DNA of 64,000 nucleotides from the NCBI RefSeq assembly GCF_001005725.1, contig NZ_LBIC01000001.1:124001-188000 (forward strand). Direction: 5' to 3'. The notes under the pieces were generated by a model. The model searched no databases. It was given only the letters and a program-made list of their open reading frames with translations, and was not told where the DNA came from. Of this stretch, positions 37,039 through 46,541 are shown piece by piece; position 1 is the first letter of the stretch, and the number at the start of each line of letters is the position of its first letter. A program made the translations under genes and the position numbers. The DNA comes from Sphingobium chungbukense (GTDB lineage: Bacteria > Pseudomonadota > Alphaproteobacteria > Sphingomonadales > Sphingomonadaceae).

Positions 37039-37578
37039 TTAGGCGCGACAATCCTCGACGACGCGGCCGACCTCCGCCCAGGCGGGCAGGATGAGCGTGG
37101 GCAGACCCTGCACCTCGACCGCGAAACGGCCCCGACTATAGGCGATTTGATCGAGCGCCGCGTCGTTGGCGGCGCGGATCGCCTGCGTCGCAGGGACCGT
37201 CCCGGCGACCGCGCTGGCGGGCCAACTCACCGCGCCATAGCTTGTCCGCAGCGTCATCGCCGGCTGGGCGATGCCGGAGCGCAAAAGGCTGATGCGTCGC
37301 GTCGCCTTGTCGCAGCGGATGACGAACAGGCTGCTTTGCGCATCGGCGCCGAACAGGGCAACCGATCCGGCGCCGTCGACCTGATAACGCCAGTCGCCCG
37401 CCGTGGTGTCGCGGTCCTGCCACTCGGCCGGCGCGGGCGGCGGCGGCGCGGGTTGCGGTGCCGGGGCGGGCCTTGGCGCGGGCGTCGGTGAAGGCGCGTG
37501 CCGCTCGGGCGCGCCGACGCAGGCAGCCAGCAGGAGGAAGGCGGTAGCCGGCACGGCAGGGGGCAGAATGAAACGCAT
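37039..37578 (-). CDS. Putative lipoprotein with proline-rich linker
   Basis: The protein has 179 residues from ATG 37578, which has GGAGG close upstream. A signal peptide ends in a lipobox (LLLAAC), followed by a Pro/Ala linker (APRPAPAPQPAPPPP) and a ~120-residue domain. That domain has DWRYQVDGAGSVALFG, LFVIRCDKATRRISLLR and a final Cys (VVEDCRA). It should be attached to an envelope membrane. I recognise no family. It lies on the strand opposite to the ribosomal cluster. Confidence 0.78.
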   Translation of the reverse strand: MRFILPPAVPATAFLLLAACVGAPERHAPSPTPAPRPAPAPQPAPPPPAPAEWQDRDTTAGDWRYQVDGAGSVALFGADAQSSLFVIRCDKATRRISLLRSGIAQPAMTLRTSYGAVSWPASAVAGTVPATQAIRAANDAALDQIAYSRGRFAVEVQGLPTLILPAWAEVGRVVEDCRA

Positions 37579-37901
37579 CCCGCCTCCATGCCTCATGGCA
37601 AGGGATGGCATCAACCCGAAAAGGGTGGGACGACCGGTCCGCCCCGGCCGAATGGGCGGGCCCGAAGAAGCGCCGGATTTCACCGCTTTTGCGCCGCCCC
37701 ATCATTGACAGTTCAAAGTCGAATCGGTAAGGGCACCCCTTCCCAATTCGCTGGCGAGCGGCGGTGCAACGGCACTGGCCGTCTTTTTTGCGTCTTGGGG
37801 TCTATCGAATCGGCTGCGAATCCTTATGCAAGGATTTTCAGCCCTGACGCTTTGAGATGGAGCGGCGCCAACCGCCCCGTGGAGCAGGAGTACAGAATAC
37901 C
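37579..37901 (+). terminator. rpsM upstream region with a Rho-independent terminator
   Basis: No gene is visible in these 323 bp. At 37769-37789 ACGGC-ACTG-GCCGT is followed by C and six T, a terminator pointing towards rpsM although no plus-strand gene precedes it in the window. It could be an attenuator in the rpsM leader or a leftover of a lost upstream gene. The rpsM promoter probably lies between 37790 and 37880. Confidence 0.6.
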
Positions 37902-38270
37902 ATGGCACGTATTGCGGGTGTCAACATCCCGACCAACAAGCGCGTGATCATCGCGCTCACCTACATTCACGGCATCGGCCGCAAGACCGCCGTCGACATC
38001 GCCGACAAGCTGGGCATCGACCACAGCCGCCGCGTTCAGGAACTGTCGGACGCCGAAGTCCTGCAGATCCGCGAAGCCATCGACGCCGATCACACCGTCG
38101 AAGGCGATCTGCGTCGCGAAACCGCGATGAACATCAAGCGCCTGATGGATCTGGCCTGCTATCGCGGCCTGCGTCACCGCAAGGGCCTGCCGGTCCGCGG
38201 CCAGCGCACGCACACCAATGCGCGCACCCGCAAGGGCAAGGCGAAGCCGATCGCTGGCAAGAAGAAATAA
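37902..38270 (+). CDS. rpsM: 30S ribosomal protein S13
   Basis: A protein of 122 residues from ATG 37902 ([14 protein letters not shown]) with GGAG upstream. [32 protein letters not shown] and a Lys-rich C-terminus identify S13, which sits in the head of the small subunit and contacts the initiator tRNA. First gene of rpsM-rpsK-rpoA-rplQ. The usual upstream neighbours secY and adk are not here. Confidence 0.98.
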   Translation: MARIAGVNIPTNKRVIIALTYIHGIGRKTAVDIADKLGIDHSRRVQELSDAEVLQIREAIDADHTVEGDLRRETAMNIKRLMDLACYRGLRHRKGLPVRGQRTHTNARTRKGKAKPIAGKKK

Positions 38271-38371
38271 GAAATAGTCCGGGGGACTATTTCGTTTTCT
38301 TCTCCGCCGGAGGCAGCTCTCCCCAGGGAAGACGCTTCCAGCACCACAAGTTTCAGTAGGATAGAGCAAAA

Positions 38372-38761
38372 ATGGCACGCGAACCCCAGCGCATCAAGCG
38401 CCGCGAACGCAAGAACATCTCGGCCGGCGTCGCGCACGTCAACGCCAGCTTCAACAACACCATGGTGACCATCACCGACGCCCAGGGCAACGCCATCTCG
38501 TGGTCCTCGGCCGGCATGATGGGCTTCAAGGGCAGCCGTAAGTCGACCCCGTACGCCGCGCAGGTCTGCGCCGAAGACGCCGGCCGCAAGGCTGCCGAAC
38601 ATGGCGTGCGCACCCTGGAAGTCGAAGTGAAGGGCCCCGGTTCGGGCCGTGAATCGGCCCTGCGCGCGTTGCAGGCCGTCGGCTTCCACATCACCTCGAT
38701 CCGCGACGTGACGCCGATCCCGCACAACGGCGTGCGTCCTTCCAAGCGCCGCCGCGTCTAA
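38372..38761 (+). CDS. rpsK: 30S ribosomal protein S11
   Basis: A protein of 129 residues. [39 protein letters not shown] and [18 protein letters not shown] are diagnostic for S11, a platform protein of the small subunit. It follows rpsM by 100 bp in the alpha operon order. Confidence 0.98.
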   Translation: MAREPQRIKRRERKNISAGVAHVNASFNNTMVTITDAQGNAISWSSAGMMGFKGSRKSTPYAAQVCAEDAGRKAAEHGVRTLEVEVKGPGSGRESALRALQAVGFHITSIRDVTPIPHNGVRPSKRRRV

Positions 38762-38884
38762 TCACCGGCCGCCACGGTAATGGCGGGCGGCGGACGCGTC
38801 GCCCGCTTACCCATCTGCATCGGCCGGAACGTCCTGTTGGGTTCAGGATCTTAAGCGTTTCGGCCTCATCCCCAGGGGAAATAC

Positions 38885-39949
38885 ATGACTGTCAACATGA
38901 AGAACTGGCAGGAATTGAAGAAGCCCAACAGCCTTGAGATCAAGGTCACGGGCGACGGCAAGCGCAAGGCGACGTTCGTCGCCGAACCTCTGGAGCGCGG
39001 CTTCGGTCTGACGCTTGGCAATGCGCTCCGCCGGGTTCTTCTGTCCTCGCTCCAGGGCGCGGCGGTCACCTCGATCAAGATCGAGAACGTCCTCCACGAA
39101 TTCTCCTCGCTCGCCGGCGTACGCGAAGATGTGACGGACATCGTCCTCAACATCAAGCAGGTCGCGCTCAAGATGGAAGGCGACGGTCCGCGCCGTCTCC
39201 AGCTATCCGCCACCGGCCCCGCCGAAGTGAGGGCCGGCGACATCATGACCGTGGGCGACATCGAAGTGATGAACCCCGATCTGGTGATCTGCCACCTCGA
39301 CCAGGGCGCCACGCTGAACATGGAACTGACCGCCGACGTCGGCAAGGGCTATGTCCCCGCCGTCGCCAACCGTCCGGCCGACGCCCCGATCGGCCTGATC
39401 CCGGTCGATGCGCTCTATTCGCCGGTCCGTCAGGTCGCCTACAAGGTCGACAATACCCGCGTCGGCCAGGAACTGGACTATGACAAGCTGTCGCTGACGC
39501 TCGAGACCGACGGCACCGTCACGCCGGAAGACGCGGTGGCCTATGCCGCCCGCATCCTGCAGGACCAGCTCCAGCTCTTCGTCCACTTCGAGGACGCGCT
39601 GCCCGCCGCCGCTCCGGCTGCCGGTGCCGCTGCCGGTGGCTCGGCCAGCGAGGGCGAGAGCGACGCGAACCAGATCAACCGCTACCTGCTCAAGAAGGTG
39701 GACGAACTGGAACTGTCGGTCCGCAGCGCCAACTGCCTCAAGAACGACAACATCATCTATATCGGCGATCTGGTCCAGAAGACCGAGGCCGAGATGCTGC
39801 GCACCCCGAATTTCGGCCGCAAGTCGCTGAACGAAATCAAGGAAGTGCTGTCGTCCATGGGTCTGCGCCTGGGCATGGACATCCCCGGCTGGCCGCCGGA
39901 AAATATCGAGGAAATGGCCAAGAAGCTCGAACAGGAGCTGCTGGGCTGA
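38885..39949 (+). CDS. rpoA: RNA polymerase alpha subunit
   Basis: A protein of 354 residues. The N-terminal dimerisation domain holds [20 protein letters not shown] and [14 protein letters not shown]. After an Ala/Gly-rich linker (~240-262) comes the C-terminal DNA- and activator-binding domain with [20 protein letters not shown] and [14 protein letters not shown]. The alpha subunit dimerises to start assembly of RNA polymerase. The length is typical of sphingomonads. Confidence 0.98.
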   Translation: MTVNMKNWQELKKPNSLEIKVTGDGKRKATFVAEPLERGFGLTLGNALRRVLLSSLQGAAVTSIKIENVLHEFSSLAGVREDVTDIVLNIKQVALKMEGDGPRRLQLSATGPAEVRAGDIMTVGDIEVMNPDLVICHLDQGATLNMELTADVGKGYVPAVANRPADAPIGLIPVDALYSPVRQVAYKVDNTRVGQELDYDKLSLTLETDGTVTPEDAVAYAARILQDQLQLFVHFEDALPAAAPAAGAAAGGSASEGESDANQINRYLLKKVDELELSVRSANCLKNDNIIYIGDLVQKTEAEMLRTPNFGRKSLNEIKEVLSSMGLRLGMDIPGWPPENIEEMAKKLEQELLG

Positions 39950-40091
39950 CCCTTGCCACACCGTCCCCGGATTCATTCCAGGAACGGTGTGAACTTCGCC
40001 TGATTTTCAGGCAGGGAAATGGCGGCGCCCTTAATTGCCGCCTGGTCTGGGGTACCTGAAACGGCCCCTTAACGAACGGAAGGAAAGACAT

Positions 40092-40517
40092 ATGCGTCAC
40101 AAGGTTGGTCATCGTAAGCTTCAGCGCAGCGCCGGGCATCGCAACTCGCTGCTCCGCAACCTCGCCGCTTCGCTCATCAAGCATGAGCAGATCCTGACGA
40201 CCACGCCCAAGGCGAAGGAACTGCGTCCCTACGTCGAAAAGCTGATCACCCTCGCCAAGAAGGGTGGCCTGTCCAACCGTCGTCTGGCCCATGCCCGCCT
40301 GCAGGACGACACGCAGCTCACCAAGCTGTTCGACGTCCTGGCCGAGCGCTACAAGGACCGCAATGGCGGCTACACCCGCGTGATCAAGGCCGGCATCCGC
40401 GCTTCGGACGCGGCGCCGATCGCGATCATCGAGCTGGTCGACCGCGACGTCGATGCCAAGGGTCAGGATTCCGGTCCGGTCCAGAGCGCCGATGCCGACG
40501 AGCTGGAAGCGGCATGA
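40092..40517 (+). CDS. rplQ: 50S ribosomal protein L17
   Basis: A protein of 141 residues from ATG 40092 ([20 protein letters not shown]) with AAGGAAAG upstream; earlier in-frame codons belong to the leader. [19 protein letters not shown] and [18 protein letters not shown] fit L17. Last gene of the alpha operon, closed by a strong terminator. Confidence 0.98.
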   Translation: MRHKVGHRKLQRSAGHRNSLLRNLAASLIKHEQILTTTPKAKELRPYVEKLITLAKKGGLSNRRLAHARLQDDTQLTKLFDVLAERYKDRNGGYTRVIKAGIRASDAAPIAIIELVDRDVDAKGQDSGPVQSADADELEAA

Positions 40518-40560
40518 TCCGCTGATACCACTTCCATCAAGGTGGTAATTTGATTTCAGA

Positions 40561-40600
40561 ACAGGCCGTGGCTTGATAGGAGCCACGGCCTGTTTCGTTT
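40561..40600 (+). terminator. Rho-independent terminator after rplQ
   Basis: ACAGGCCGTGGCT (40561-40573) and its complement AGCCACGGCCTGT (40581-40593) form a 13-bp stem with a 7-nt loop, followed by TTCGTTTTG. Confidence 0.9.
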
Positions 40601-40633
40601 TGCTTTCATGGGGATAGGGGGAAGAGGAAGAGG

Positions 40634-42811
40634 ATGCGCGCGCTTGGCTGCCTTGCTTTGGCGTCGCTGCTGCTCGCCGCGTCGACCGCGCACGCCGAAC
40701 CGGATGCCGCCGCGATCGTTGCGCGCGCAAAAGCGTCGACCCTGCACTATCCCGCCGCCAGGCGGCTCGACCTGGTCGAGGATCATTTCGGCGTCAAAAT
40801 AACTGACCCCTATCGCTGGCTGGAAAATGACGTTCGCACCGATCCAGCCGTGCGCGACTGGGTGGCACGGGAAAACGCCCTCACCCGCCATTATATCGAC
40901 GACCTGCCCGGCCGCGATGCCCTGAAGGCGCGGATGCAGGCGCTGTTCTCGCACGGCCGGTACACCATCCCCCGCAAGGCCGGCGGACGCTATTTCTACG
41001 GCTATAACAAGGGCCTCCAGAACCAGACCCCGCTTTATGTGCGCGATGGCCTCAACGGCCAGAAGCGCCTGCTGATCGATCCCAACGACTGGGCGGAGGA
41101 CGGATCGGACGCGCTGGCCGAATGGGCGCCCTCCCCGGACGGCCGTTTCCTGCTCTATGCGGTGCAGGAGGCCGGGAGCGACTGGCGCACGCTCAAGGTG
41201 CTGGACGTCGGCACCGGCAAACCGCTGGACGACGTGGTGCAATGGGTGAAATTCTCCCAGCTTGCCTGGGACGGGCAAGGCCAGGGTTTCTTCTATTCCC
41301 GCTTCGCCGCGCCGCGGGACGGCGCAAGCTCCCAATCCTCCATCCTGGGGCAGCAACTCTATTATCATCGCCTCGGCACGCCCCAGGCGCAGGACCAGTT
41401 GATCTACGCGACGCCCGACCAGCCCCGGCTCAGCCACACCGCGCAAGTGACGCAGGATGGCCGTTGGCTGATCATCAGCAGTTTCCAGGGCACCGATCCC
41501 CGCCGCGAACTGCATGTCGCGGAACTGACCGGTGGCAAGGTCAAGGTCCGCTCGCTGGTCAAGGGACTCACCAACGATTGGCGCCTGATCGGCAGCCGGG
41601 GATCGACCCTCTATTTCATCACCGACCAATATGCCGCGCATCTGCGCGTCGTCAGCATCGATGCGCGCTATCCGCGCCGCAGCGGCACACAGGTGGTGGC
41701 GGAACGCCTGGACACGCTGGCGGGCGGATCACTGGTGGGGAACCGGTTGATCCTCGCCTATCTGTCCGACGCCGAAACCGTGGCGGAACTGGTTGACCTG
41801 GAAGGACGCAAGGTCGCCGACGTACCGCTGCCCGGCATGGGAACGGCGGCGGGCTTCGGCGGGCGCGACGGCGATCCGGAAACCTTCTTCAGCTTCTCCG
41901 GCTTCACCACGCCGTCGAGCATCTACCGCTTCGACACGAACACGCTGCGCTACGAGCTGTTCGCCCGGCCGGAACTGCCCTTCAATCCCGACGATTACGG
42001 GATAGAGCAGGTCAACTATCCGTCGAAGGACGGCACGATGATCCCGATGACGGTGATCCGCCAGAAGGCATTGGCTCTGTCCAAAACCCCTGCTCCCACC
42101 ATCCTCTACGGCTATGGCGGCTTCAACATCGCACTGACGCCCGGCTATTCGGCGACACGCATGGCATGGCTGGAGCAGGGCGGCGTCTATGCCATCGCCA
42201 ATCTGCGCGGCGGGGGCGAGTTCGGCAAGGCGTGGCACGACGCAGGCCGCCTCGCCAACAAGCAGAATGTGTTCGACGATTTCATCGCGGCGGGCGAATA
42301 TCTGAAGGCCAATGGCTACACGACCAAGGACGGCCTCGCGATCGAGGGCCGGTCCAATGGCGGCCTGCTGGTCGGCGCGGTGGTGAACCAGCGGCCCGAC
42401 CTTTTCGCCGCCGCGCTCCCAGCCGTCGGGGTGATGGACATGCTGCGCTTCGACCGTTTCACCGCTGGGCGTTACTGGATCGACGATTATGGATCACCGG
42501 ACAATGAGCAGGATTTCCGCCTGCTCTACGCCTATTCGCCTTATCACAACATCCTCCCCGGCAAGGACTATCCGGCGATCCTCGTCACCACGGGCGACAC
42601 CGACGACCGAGTGGTGCCGGCTCACAGTTTCAAATATGCCGCCGCACTCCAGGCGGCGGACCTCGGTTCGAAACCCCGCCTCATCCGCATCGACAGCAAG
42701 GCGGGCCATGGTTCCGGCAAGCCGATCGACAAGCTGATCGACGAGGTGGCCGACAGCTATGCCTTCGCCGCGCATTTCACCGGCCTGCCGATACGCGACG
42801 AACCGAGATAG
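40634..42811 (+). CDS. Prolyl oligopeptidase (S9A family), exported
   Basis: A protein of 725 residues. A signal peptide (~1-22, cleaved near AHA-EP) is followed by DPYRWLEND and LYVRDGLNGQKRLLIDPN of the seven-bladed propeller. The alpha/beta hydrolase has GRSNGGLLVG (nucleophile Ser574), DTDDRVVP (Asp) and AGHGSGKP (His). It cleaves short proline-containing peptides, here in the periplasm. The start has GGAAGAGGAAGAGG upstream. It is an isolated gene. Confidence 0.95.
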   Translation: MRALGCLALASLLLAASTAHAEPDAAAIVARAKASTLHYPAARRLDLVEDHFGVKITDPYRWLENDVRTDPAVRDWVARENALTRHYIDDLPGRDALKARMQALFSHGRYTIPRKAGGRYFYGYNKGLQNQTPLYVRDGLNGQKRLLIDPNDWAEDGSDALAEWAPSPDGRFLLYAVQEAGSDWRTLKVLDVGTGKPLDDVVQWVKFSQLAWDGQGQGFFYSRFAAPRDGASSQSSILGQQLYYHRLGTPQAQDQLIYATPDQPRLSHTAQVTQDGRWLIISSFQGTDPRRELHVAELTGGKVKVRSLVKGLTNDWRLIGSRGSTLYFITDQYAAHLRVVSIDARYPRRSGTQVVAERLDTLAGGSLVGNRLILAYLSDAETVAELVDLEGRKVADVPLPGMGTAAGFGGRDGDPETFFSFSGFTTPSSIYRFDTNTLRYELFARPELPFNPDDYGIEQVNYPSKDGTMIPMTVIRQKALALSKTPAPTILYGYGGFNIALTPGYSATRMAWLEQGGVYAIANLRGGGEFGKAWHDAGRLANKQNVFDDFIAAGEYLKANGYTTKDGLAIEGRSNGGLLVGAVVNQRPDLFAAALPAVGVMDMLRFDRFTAGRYWIDDYGSPDNEQDFRLLYAYSPYHNILPGKDYPAILVTTGDTDDRVVPAHSFKYAAALQAADLGSKPRLIRIDSKAGHGSGKPIDKLIDEVADSYAFAAHFTGLPIRDEPR

Positions 42812-42877
42812 CCGTTCAGCCCCCTGACAGCCGGACCGGCATAGCCATCACCTGAATATGGATGAGGGACGCGCGTG

Positions 42878-43417
42878 ATGAACAAGGCAAGATGGATGAC
42901 AGGATCGCTGCTGGCTCTCGCGCTGCTGACCGGTGCGACGTCGGCGCAGGCACTTCAGCCTCGGCAGGGCTATCCGCAGCAGGAGCAGGACGACCTGGCG
43001 CAACCGCCTGCCGATGAAGCGCAGGCCGAACCCGACGATCATGCACCCCCGCCCCGCGCCGACGACGATTTTTCGGACGTTGTGGGAGCGGATCGGCAAA
43101 GCGCCGAGTCCGCGCCCCGCAATGATGGTTATGGCCGGCGGGACCATGCGAACGGCGCCCCGAGCGCCGAAAGCGAGGAAGCCATCACCAACTGCGCCCT
43201 CGCCGCCCGCGACGAGGCCGAGCGCGACGGCGGCTATGCCGAGGTGCGTCAGGTGCAGGAACCGCGCGAAACCCGCAACGGCTATGATGTCGAGGGCGAT
43301 GTCGAGGTCCGCTCCGGCTGGCGGGCGCAGGACGGGCAGGATCGGCACTTCACCTGCTCGGTGCAGAATGGCCGCATCGCGGATGTGTATTTTCGCGGGG
43401 ATCGCGCCGCGCGCTGA
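42878..43417 (+). CDS. Secreted protein of unknown function
   Basis: A protein of 179 residues from ATG 42878 (GTG 42875 is equally near the GAGGG site). A signal peptide ends near SAQALQ. A low-complexity Gln/Pro/Asp/Arg-rich region (~25-90) follows, then a folded C-terminal ~75 residues with TNCALAARDEAERDGGYAEV and HFTCSVQNGRIADVYF, whose two cysteines may pair. I recognise no named family; the last part resembles small periplasmic domains common in sphingomonads. Confidence 0.75.
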   Translation: MNKARWMTGSLLALALLTGATSAQALQPRQGYPQQEQDDLAQPPADEAQAEPDDHAPPPRADDDFSDVVGADRQSAESAPRNDGYGRRDHANGAPSAESEEAITNCALAARDEAERDGGYAEVRQVQEPRETRNGYDVEGDVEVRSGWRAQDGQDRHFTCSVQNGRIADVYFRGDRAAR

Positions 43418-43508
43418 CCTTCATCGCTTCGCCGCTGAGCGGCCACGCTTTGCCCTATGCTGTTTGCGGTCAATGCCTTAGCATTGATGCGAATCAGGGG
43501 AGTCAGGG

Positions 43509-44108
43509 GTGGCCGCGTTCCTTTTCGCGACCGAGAATATCGTTTTCGTCTCGGCCATCATGCTGATGCTGCTGATCGGAGCGGTGCAGGCCATCGGCGT
43601 CTCGGGCGATTTCGATCTCGATCTGCATGCGGAAGCCGACCTGCTCGGCTGGCTCGGCTTCGGGCGCCTTCCGCTGCTGATGCTGCTGGCGATCTTCCTC
43701 GCCCTGTTCGGCATGATCGGGCTGGTCGGTCAGCATCTGGCGCTGGATGTGACCGGCGCACTGCTCTCGCCCTTCATCGCCGCACCCGCCGCTGCCGTCG
43801 CCGCCATCCCCGCCACCGCCCTCGCCGCGCGATGGCTTGGCCCCCTGCTCCCGCGCGATGAAAGCAGCGCCGTGCCGCTCGACGCGCTGGTCGGCAGCTT
43901 CGCCCGCATCGTCACCGGCCGTGCGCAGAGCGGTTTCCCCGCCCGTGCCAGGGTTGAGGATCCCTATGGCCAGGCCCATTATGTGATGGTCGAACCCGAC
44001 AATGCCGGACAAACGCTGGAGGAGGGCGAAACCATCCTGCTCGTCCGCCGCGAGGATCATGTCTTCCGCGCCATTTCCCATGGCGACCATTATCTGCCCC
44101 GTCTTTAG
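43509..44108 (+). CDS. yqiJ: YqiJ-like membrane protein (OB-fold, flotillin partner)
   Basis: A protein of 199 residues from GTG 43509 (SD AGGGG is close). Three hydrophobic helices (~8-30, ~52-75, ~85-110) are followed by a C-terminal beta-rich domain with ARVEDPYGQAHYVMVEP, characteristic of the NfeD/YqiJ OB fold. YqiJ proteins accompany flotillin YqiK and are thought to help organise membrane microdomains. The flotillin gene starts 9 bp later. Confidence 0.85.
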   Translation: MAAFLFATENIVFVSAIMLMLLIGAVQAIGVSGDFDLDLHAEADLLGWLGFGRLPLLMLLAIFLALFGMIGLVGQHLALDVTGALLSPFIAAPAAAVAAIPATALAARWLGPLLPRDESSAVPLDALVGSFARIVTGRAQSGFPARARVEDPYGQAHYVMVEPDNAGQTLEEGETILLVRREDHVFRAISHGDHYLPRL

Positions 44109-44117
44109 GAGTTTCCC

Positions 44118-45827
44118 ATGAATCCGCCCGTCGTGCAGGAGAGCTTTTCGCTCATGCCCTATCTGATCATCTCCGGCACCGCGCTGCTTCTGCTGATCGT
44201 GCTCGGCGTCGTGCTGGCGCGGCTTTACAAGCGTGCATCGAAGGAGATCGGCTTCGTGCGCACCGGCTTCGGCGGGGAGAAGGTGGTGATGAACGGCGGC
44301 GCGCTGGTGCTGCCGATCTTCCACGAGACGATGCCGGTCAACATGAACACGGTGCGGCTGGCGGTGGAACGCAAGAATAGCGACGCGCTGATCACGCTCG
44401 ACCGGCTGCGCATCGACGTGAAGGCCGAATTCTATGTCCGGGTGAAGCCGGACGCGCAGTCGATCGCCATCGCCGCGCAGACGCTCGGCATGCGGACGAT
44501 GCATCCTGAAGCGTTGAAGGAACTGGTCGAGGGCAAGTTCGTCGACGCGCTGCGTTCGGTCGCGGCGGGGATGACGATGAACCAGCTCCACGAACAACGC
44601 AGCGAATTCGTGCAGAAGGTCCAACAGGTCTCCTCGGTCGACCTCGCCATGAACGGGCTGGAGCTGGAAAGCGTGTCGCTGACCGGTCTGGACCAGACGT
44701 CCATCGAGCATTTCAACGCCAACAATGCCTTCGACGCCGAGGGTCTGACAAAGCTGACCGAACAGATCGAGCTGCGCAAGAAGAGCCGTAACGACATCGA
44801 ACAGGAAACCCGCGTCCAGATCGAGACCAAGAATCTGGAGGCGGAGCGCCAATCGCTGCTCATTGCCCGCGACACCGAGTTCGCCCGGCTGGAGCAGGAG
44901 CGCGAGGTCGAGATGCGCCGCGCCGCCCAGATCGCCGAAGTCGCCCGCGAACAGTCGCTGCGTAGCCAAGAGGCGGACCAGGCCCGGATCGAGGCGAAGA
45001 AGCTGGTCGACAGCCAGCAGATCGAGGCCGACCGCGCCGTGCAGCAAGCCAGGATCGCGCAGGAACAGGCGCTCGAACTCGCCCGGCAGGAACAGCAGAT
45101 CGCGGTGCAGAACAAGAGTCGCGAGGAAAGCCAGGCCAAGGCGCAGGCCGACGAAGCCCGTGCCAAGGCGGTCGCGGCCGAGGAACAGGTCCAGACATCC
45201 CGCCAGACCGAAATTGCCGAGCGTACCAAGCGGATCGAACTGATCGACGCGGCGCGGGAGGCGGAACGCGCCGCCATCCAGGTCCGGGTCGAGGCCGAGG
45301 CCGAAAAGCAGGCCGCCGCCGACCGGGCCGAGGCGCTGCGTGTCGCCGCCGAGGGCGAGGCGGAGGCCGCCAAGCTACGCGCCGAGGCCGACCGGGTGCG
45401 CTTCGAAGTCGAGGCGGCAGGGCAGCGCGCGGTCAACGAGGCGGCGAACATCCTTTCCTCCGACCAGATGTCGCTCCAGACCAAGATGGCCTTGCTCAAG
45501 GTGCTGCCCGATCTGGTACGCGAGGCCGCAAAGCCGATGGAATCGATCGACTCGATCAAGATCGTGCAGGTCGACGGACTTACCGGCCAGGGCGGCGGCG
45601 ACGGGCTTTCGGTGGTCGCCGGTGGGGAACCCAATCTCGCCAATGCCGCCGTATCAGCCGCGCTGCGCTACCGGGCGCAGGCGCCCGTCATCGACGGGCT
45701 GATGAAAGAGCTGGGGCTGGACGGATCGAGCCTGGACGCGCTGGTCAAGGGCGCAGTCGAATCGCCCACCGTGCCGGTCATCGCCGAACCGATCGCGCCG
45801 GAGCACAAGGCCCCGCCGCGCGCCTGA
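44118..45827 (+). CDS. yqiK: Flotillin family protein YqiK
   Basis: A protein of 569 residues. One N-terminal membrane helix (LIISGTALLLLIVLGVVLA) is followed by an SPFH/band-7 domain (FVRTGFGGEKVVMNGG; EFYVRVKPD) and a very long heptad-rich coiled coil (~220-440, rich in EARAKA/EERQ repeats). The C-terminal segment (LVREAAKPMESIDSIKIVQV) is typical of flotillins. Flotillins oligomerise on the membrane and mark ordered domains. Paired with yqiJ. Confidence 0.93.
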   Translation: MNPPVVQESFSLMPYLIISGTALLLLIVLGVVLARLYKRASKEIGFVRTGFGGEKVVMNGGALVLPIFHETMPVNMNTVRLAVERKNSDALITLDRLRIDVKAEFYVRVKPDAQSIAIAAQTLGMRTMHPEALKELVEGKFVDALRSVAAGMTMNQLHEQRSEFVQKVQQVSSVDLAMNGLELESVSLTGLDQTSIEHFNANNAFDAEGLTKLTEQIELRKKSRNDIEQETRVQIETKNLEAERQSLLIARDTEFARLEQEREVEMRRAAQIAEVAREQSLRSQEADQARIEAKKLVDSQQIEADRAVQQARIAQEQALELARQEQQIAVQNKSREESQAKAQADEARAKAVAAEEQVQTSRQTEIAERTKRIELIDAAREAERAAIQVRVEAEAEKQAAADRAEALRVAAEGEAEAAKLRAEADRVRFEVEAAGQRAVNEAANILSSDQMSLQTKMALLKVLPDLVREAAKPMESIDSIKIVQVDGLTGQGGGDGLSVVAGGEPNLANAAVSAALRYRAQAPVIDGLMKELGLDGSSLDALVKGAVESPTVPVIAEPIAPEHKAPPRA

Positions 45828-45851
45828 TCCGCCAAAGCCGAGACGACCGTC

Positions 45852-46499
45852 ATGCGCCACTACGATGTTCCCCGCCATATGCTGGCTATCGGCCTCGCGG
45901 CCCAGGCGGGGTTCATCGACGCACTCGGCTTCCTCAAGCTGGGCGGGCTGTTCGTGTCCTTCATGAGCGGCAATTCGACGCGGCTGGGCGTAGGGCTTGC
46001 CTCCGGCGCGGCGGTGGCATGGACGGCGGCAGGGCTGGTCGGCGCCTTCGTCGGCGGCGTCATCGCGGGTGCGCTGGTCGCGCGCACGGCCGGGCGATGG
46101 CGCAAGCAAGCGGTATTGGGGTTAACCACCGCGCTGCTGACGGTGGCCGCGCTGCTGACGCTGACCGGGCAGTCCGGCAATGGCCTGACGCTGCTGATGG
46201 CGGCGGCGATGGGCACGGTCAACAATGTGTTCCAGCGCGATGGCGAGGTCAGCATCGGCGTCACCTACATGACCGGCGCACTGGTGAAGCTGGGCCAGCA
46301 ACTGGCCGTGGCGCTGACGGGAGGGTCCGCATGGAACTGGCTACCCTATCTCCTGCTTTGGCTGGGGCTGGTGGCGGGCGCCGTGGCGGGGGGATGCCTC
46401 TTCGCGCTGATCGGCCTGCATGCGCTCTGGATCGCCGCGGCCTTTTCCGCGCTGCTGCTGCTGTGGAGCAGCCGGATCAGACCGTTGGGCTTGGCATGA
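45852..46499 (+). CDS. DUF1275/YoaK family membrane protein
   Basis: A protein of 215 residues with six predicted membrane helices. AGFIDALGFLKLGGLFVSFM and MSGNSTRLG near residue 45 are the family signature. GTVNNVFQRDGEVSIGVTYMTG follows near the middle. The transported substrate, if any, is unknown. It stands 24 bp after the flotillin gene, possibly co-transcribed. Confidence 0.88.
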   Translation: MRHYDVPRHMLAIGLAAQAGFIDALGFLKLGGLFVSFMSGNSTRLGVGLASGAAVAWTAAGLVGAFVGGVIAGALVARTAGRWRKQAVLGLTTALLTVAALLTLTGQSGNGLTLLMAAAMGTVNNVFQRDGEVSIGVTYMTGALVKLGQQLAVALTGGSAWNWLPYLLLWLGLVAGAVAGGCLFALIGLHALWIAAAFSALLLLWSSRIRPLGLA

Positions 46500-46541
46500 T
46501 GATGACCAGCATCTAGGCCCGGTCCGAATCCAGGAGTTCCC

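Noticed and set aside
43503..45047. A 514-codon minus-strand frame over yqiJ-yqiK
   Set aside because: Antisense shadow of a Glu/Ala-rich coiled-coil gene.
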